From: Diphasiastrum complanatum
Lineage: Eukaryota; Streptophyta; Lycopodiopsida; Lycopodiales; Lycopodiaceae
Assembly: GCA_029204225.1 (NCBI GenBank)
Contig: CM055110.1
Coordinates: forward strand, 34,295,947 to 34,359,946
Length of the DNA stretch: 64,000 nt
Reading direction: 5' to 3'
Both the position numbers and the translations under genes were made by a program. This document shows positions 62,100 through 64,000 of this stretch, in pieces. The notes under the pieces were generated by a model that was not told the DNA's origin, searched no databases, and worked only from the letters and a program-made list of their open reading frames with translations. The stretch's first letter is position 1, and each line of letters opens with the position of its first letter.

Positions 62100-64000
62100 A
62101 TATTGTAGCATTCAGATTTTTAAAATTCCATTACATAATTCACGCAACTGTAGGAGTCAAGAAGAAGATGTAGTGCCGATTCTGGAGACAATCTAAATGA
62201 TCTAGAAGATAATTCGTAGTAAAACACAACATCTAGACACTGTAGTATTAGAATTGTTTTTTTTTTTCCTTGCGTCTGCGCATCTCTCGCCATCATCATC
62301 GTCCTGGGCGCGAGCGCTGTTAATTTTTGCGAGCAGCTTGGACATGTTACGAGAAAGTTTATGAAGGGTGCAGCCTTCAAAACTTTCACTACTAATTTAG
62401 GAAGCACATTATGGCATATTACGATGCCTGTTTTTACAAAGGAATGGGCAGAACCTGACCATAACGTCAGATATTTTAAGGCAAGGTAAATGTCATTTGA
62501 ACGTTGTTTATGCATGGAGTATAGTCTGTATAGTAATATACTCAATAATGGTACTGCTTGTCATAATCTGAGTGACAAAATTGGTAATTGAGTGACTGTC
62601 ATTTAGGAATGGTGTCATCAATGAGCTTACCATACTAACAAAAAAAGAAAGTGTTTGCAGCTGCCCAGTCAATGTCATCAGTGATTGTAGTACAACATGC
62701 AATGAGAATCAGAAGGTCCTTTACTGTCTCTGAAATCAATAAGCATGGAGGTGAGTGTAATGTAAAATGCATTGTTCTTTAGTTAAACGGTTCGATGATG
62801 TTAGGAATCAATGCGCTGTAGTAGTAATAAAAAGAGTTCAATGCAGTGAACAGCTTGTTGAGGGCACGGGCACCCACAAGAAATTTTTTTTTTTTTTTAA
62901 TCGTCGTGCTTGCGCTCAGTGTGGCTTATTCGCTATGATGTCGTATGGTTGTAATGCAAGATGAATGTACAGATGTACAACAAATAGAAAGAAACATGTG
63001 CGAATGTGATCAATGTCCTGCAGGATGCTGGTTAGGGTAATGTGAAAGTGTTATGGATGTTATGCACTGTGAATTGCCAAGGTAACTATGATGGAACAGC
63101 TGGTTTGGTACTGATGTGGCTTGTATCTGCACAAAAACCAGATGTTCCTGTGAAGTAATTGCAGCAAACACAAACCACTTTGCCCATTGCCTGTATGGCT
63201 GTAATAGAGTGAGAAATTGGAGGGAATTTATGACTGATTGTTCTAATCTTAGAAGCTCTTTATGAACTGAGGACATAGTGGAAGTAATCCCAAAATCACA
63301 GACAAAAATCACAGGAAACGCCCAATCCCTGTGGTACGTGATGGTAAGGCTGTAATCGTTGGCTTTTTCAGTCAAAAAACATCATGACAGGTTGGAATGA
63401 AACTCAGAAAAAAGGTACAGGACGAACAATAGTTGCCACAGAGTTTTGATCTGTCATGACTCCTTACTACCTTACACAAACGCGCAAACGCACACAGCTA
63501 CATCGATCCTTGTCCAAAGTGCACGAGTTTGGCAGGTCTGAATTTCTGAAACGCATTCATTAGCTGCCTTGTACCCAAATGTGCATTGACTAAACCTTAA
63601 ACCCTAAACCCTAAGCAAAAACTGTGCCAATGCTCCTTATAGGGAATGCCCCCCATCTTGACTACTCTCAAATTACACATCCAATCTGGGGTTTTCGAAC
63701 CTCTTTCATTTTGATTGGAATAATCAACAACAATGCTCCCACTTTGCCTCTCCATGTTTCTTTTTCATATAAACTCCCATTGTCAACACAATAGCAATAG
63801 CAGGGCTTTAGTTGCCACTGATGACGAGGGCATGTTTCTACCAAGAGCTAGTGGGACTCTCAGTTAAGCCCCAATTGAGCCCCACTGATTGTTAGCCGGT
63901 TAGTGTCAACTGACATTCGGGGGCCCTTTACAAGATAACTAAAGGTTCACACACTATCAATCCTCCCCTCCCCCTAAGTTGCTTGCCTCTTTTCATCATA
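62100..64000. other. no firm gene; short telomere-like motif near 63595
   Basis: Frames are short or lack motifs. TAAACCTTAAACCCTAAACC and a following CTAA at about 63593-63616 form about three CCCTAAA units, the plant telomere repeat, but far too few for a telomere. Confidence 0.4.

Noticed and set aside
63010-63375. 121-residue minus-strand ORF
   Set aside because: No recognisable motif, splice context or low-complexity signature supports coding.
63593-63616. Telomere or interstitial telomeric array
   Set aside because: Only about three CCCTAAA-like units.

Overview
The window looks like nuclear DNA of a land plant with a large, transposon-dominated genome. The evidence is several primer-binding sites complementary to plant initiator-Met tRNA (TGGTATCAGAGCC), Ty1/copia and Ty3/gypsy remnants, a plant-type Helitron helicase, an exon of plant nucleotide pyrophosphatase type, and one intron-rich gene with GT-AG introns. 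Very long (CT)n/(GA)n tracts and a reverse transcriptase of Penelope/telomerase-like type would fit a non-seed plant (fern or lycophyte) better than a flowering plant, but that is only an inference. I see no intact autonomous transposon; every large element carries stops, frameshifts or deletions.

Layout. 1-2883: copia element with a (CT)26 tract inside its coding region and its reverse transcriptase replaced by an unrelated in-frame segment. 2884-6030: its likely 3' LTR, then a deleted gypsy element with LTR end, primer-binding site, gag-protease and integrase remains. 7383-8470: minus-strand copia deletion derivative. 9568-12889 (probably to 14911): the best host-gene candidate, minus strand, six exons with matching splice phases, coiled coil, product not recognised. 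15785-16005: tRNA-derived SINE. 16680-18020: hairpin repeats. 21140-22080: gypsy gag remnant. 22240-23474: repeat, CT tracts and a short ORF resembling an acyl-CoA-binding domain. 24343-26110: Penelope-like reverse transcriptase with a damaged active site, preceded by a partial repeat of its 5' end and followed by a strong hairpin and a (CT)62 tract. 26640-31000: short dispersed palindromes and two local duplications. 32423-37511: degenerate Helitron Rep-helicase. 38.8-42.1 kb: compound CT-rich satellite.

42.68-42.96 kb: nucleotide pyrophosphatase fragment that has lost a metal-ligand histidine. 43.41-45.75 kb: large inverted repeat with arms of about 0.77 kb. 45.75-50.08 kb: copia element abutting that palindrome. 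50.08-53.01 kb: second copia element, apparently nested in the first and cut off at a (GA)n tract. 53.8-56.6 kb: minus-strand gypsy gag-protease remnant of the same family as the 21 kb copy. 58.4-58.9 kb: minus-strand copia RT/RNase H fragment. 60.3-61.5 kb: non-autonomous element with terminal inverted repeats. 61.6 kb: near-perfect hairpin.

The parts do not form a pathway. The picture is nested insertion and decay, in which dinucleotide tracts repeatedly sit at element edges or break points. Host coding material is limited to the 9.6-14.9 kb gene, the pyrophosphatase and acyl-CoA-binding-like fragments, and a few uncertain exon-like ORFs.
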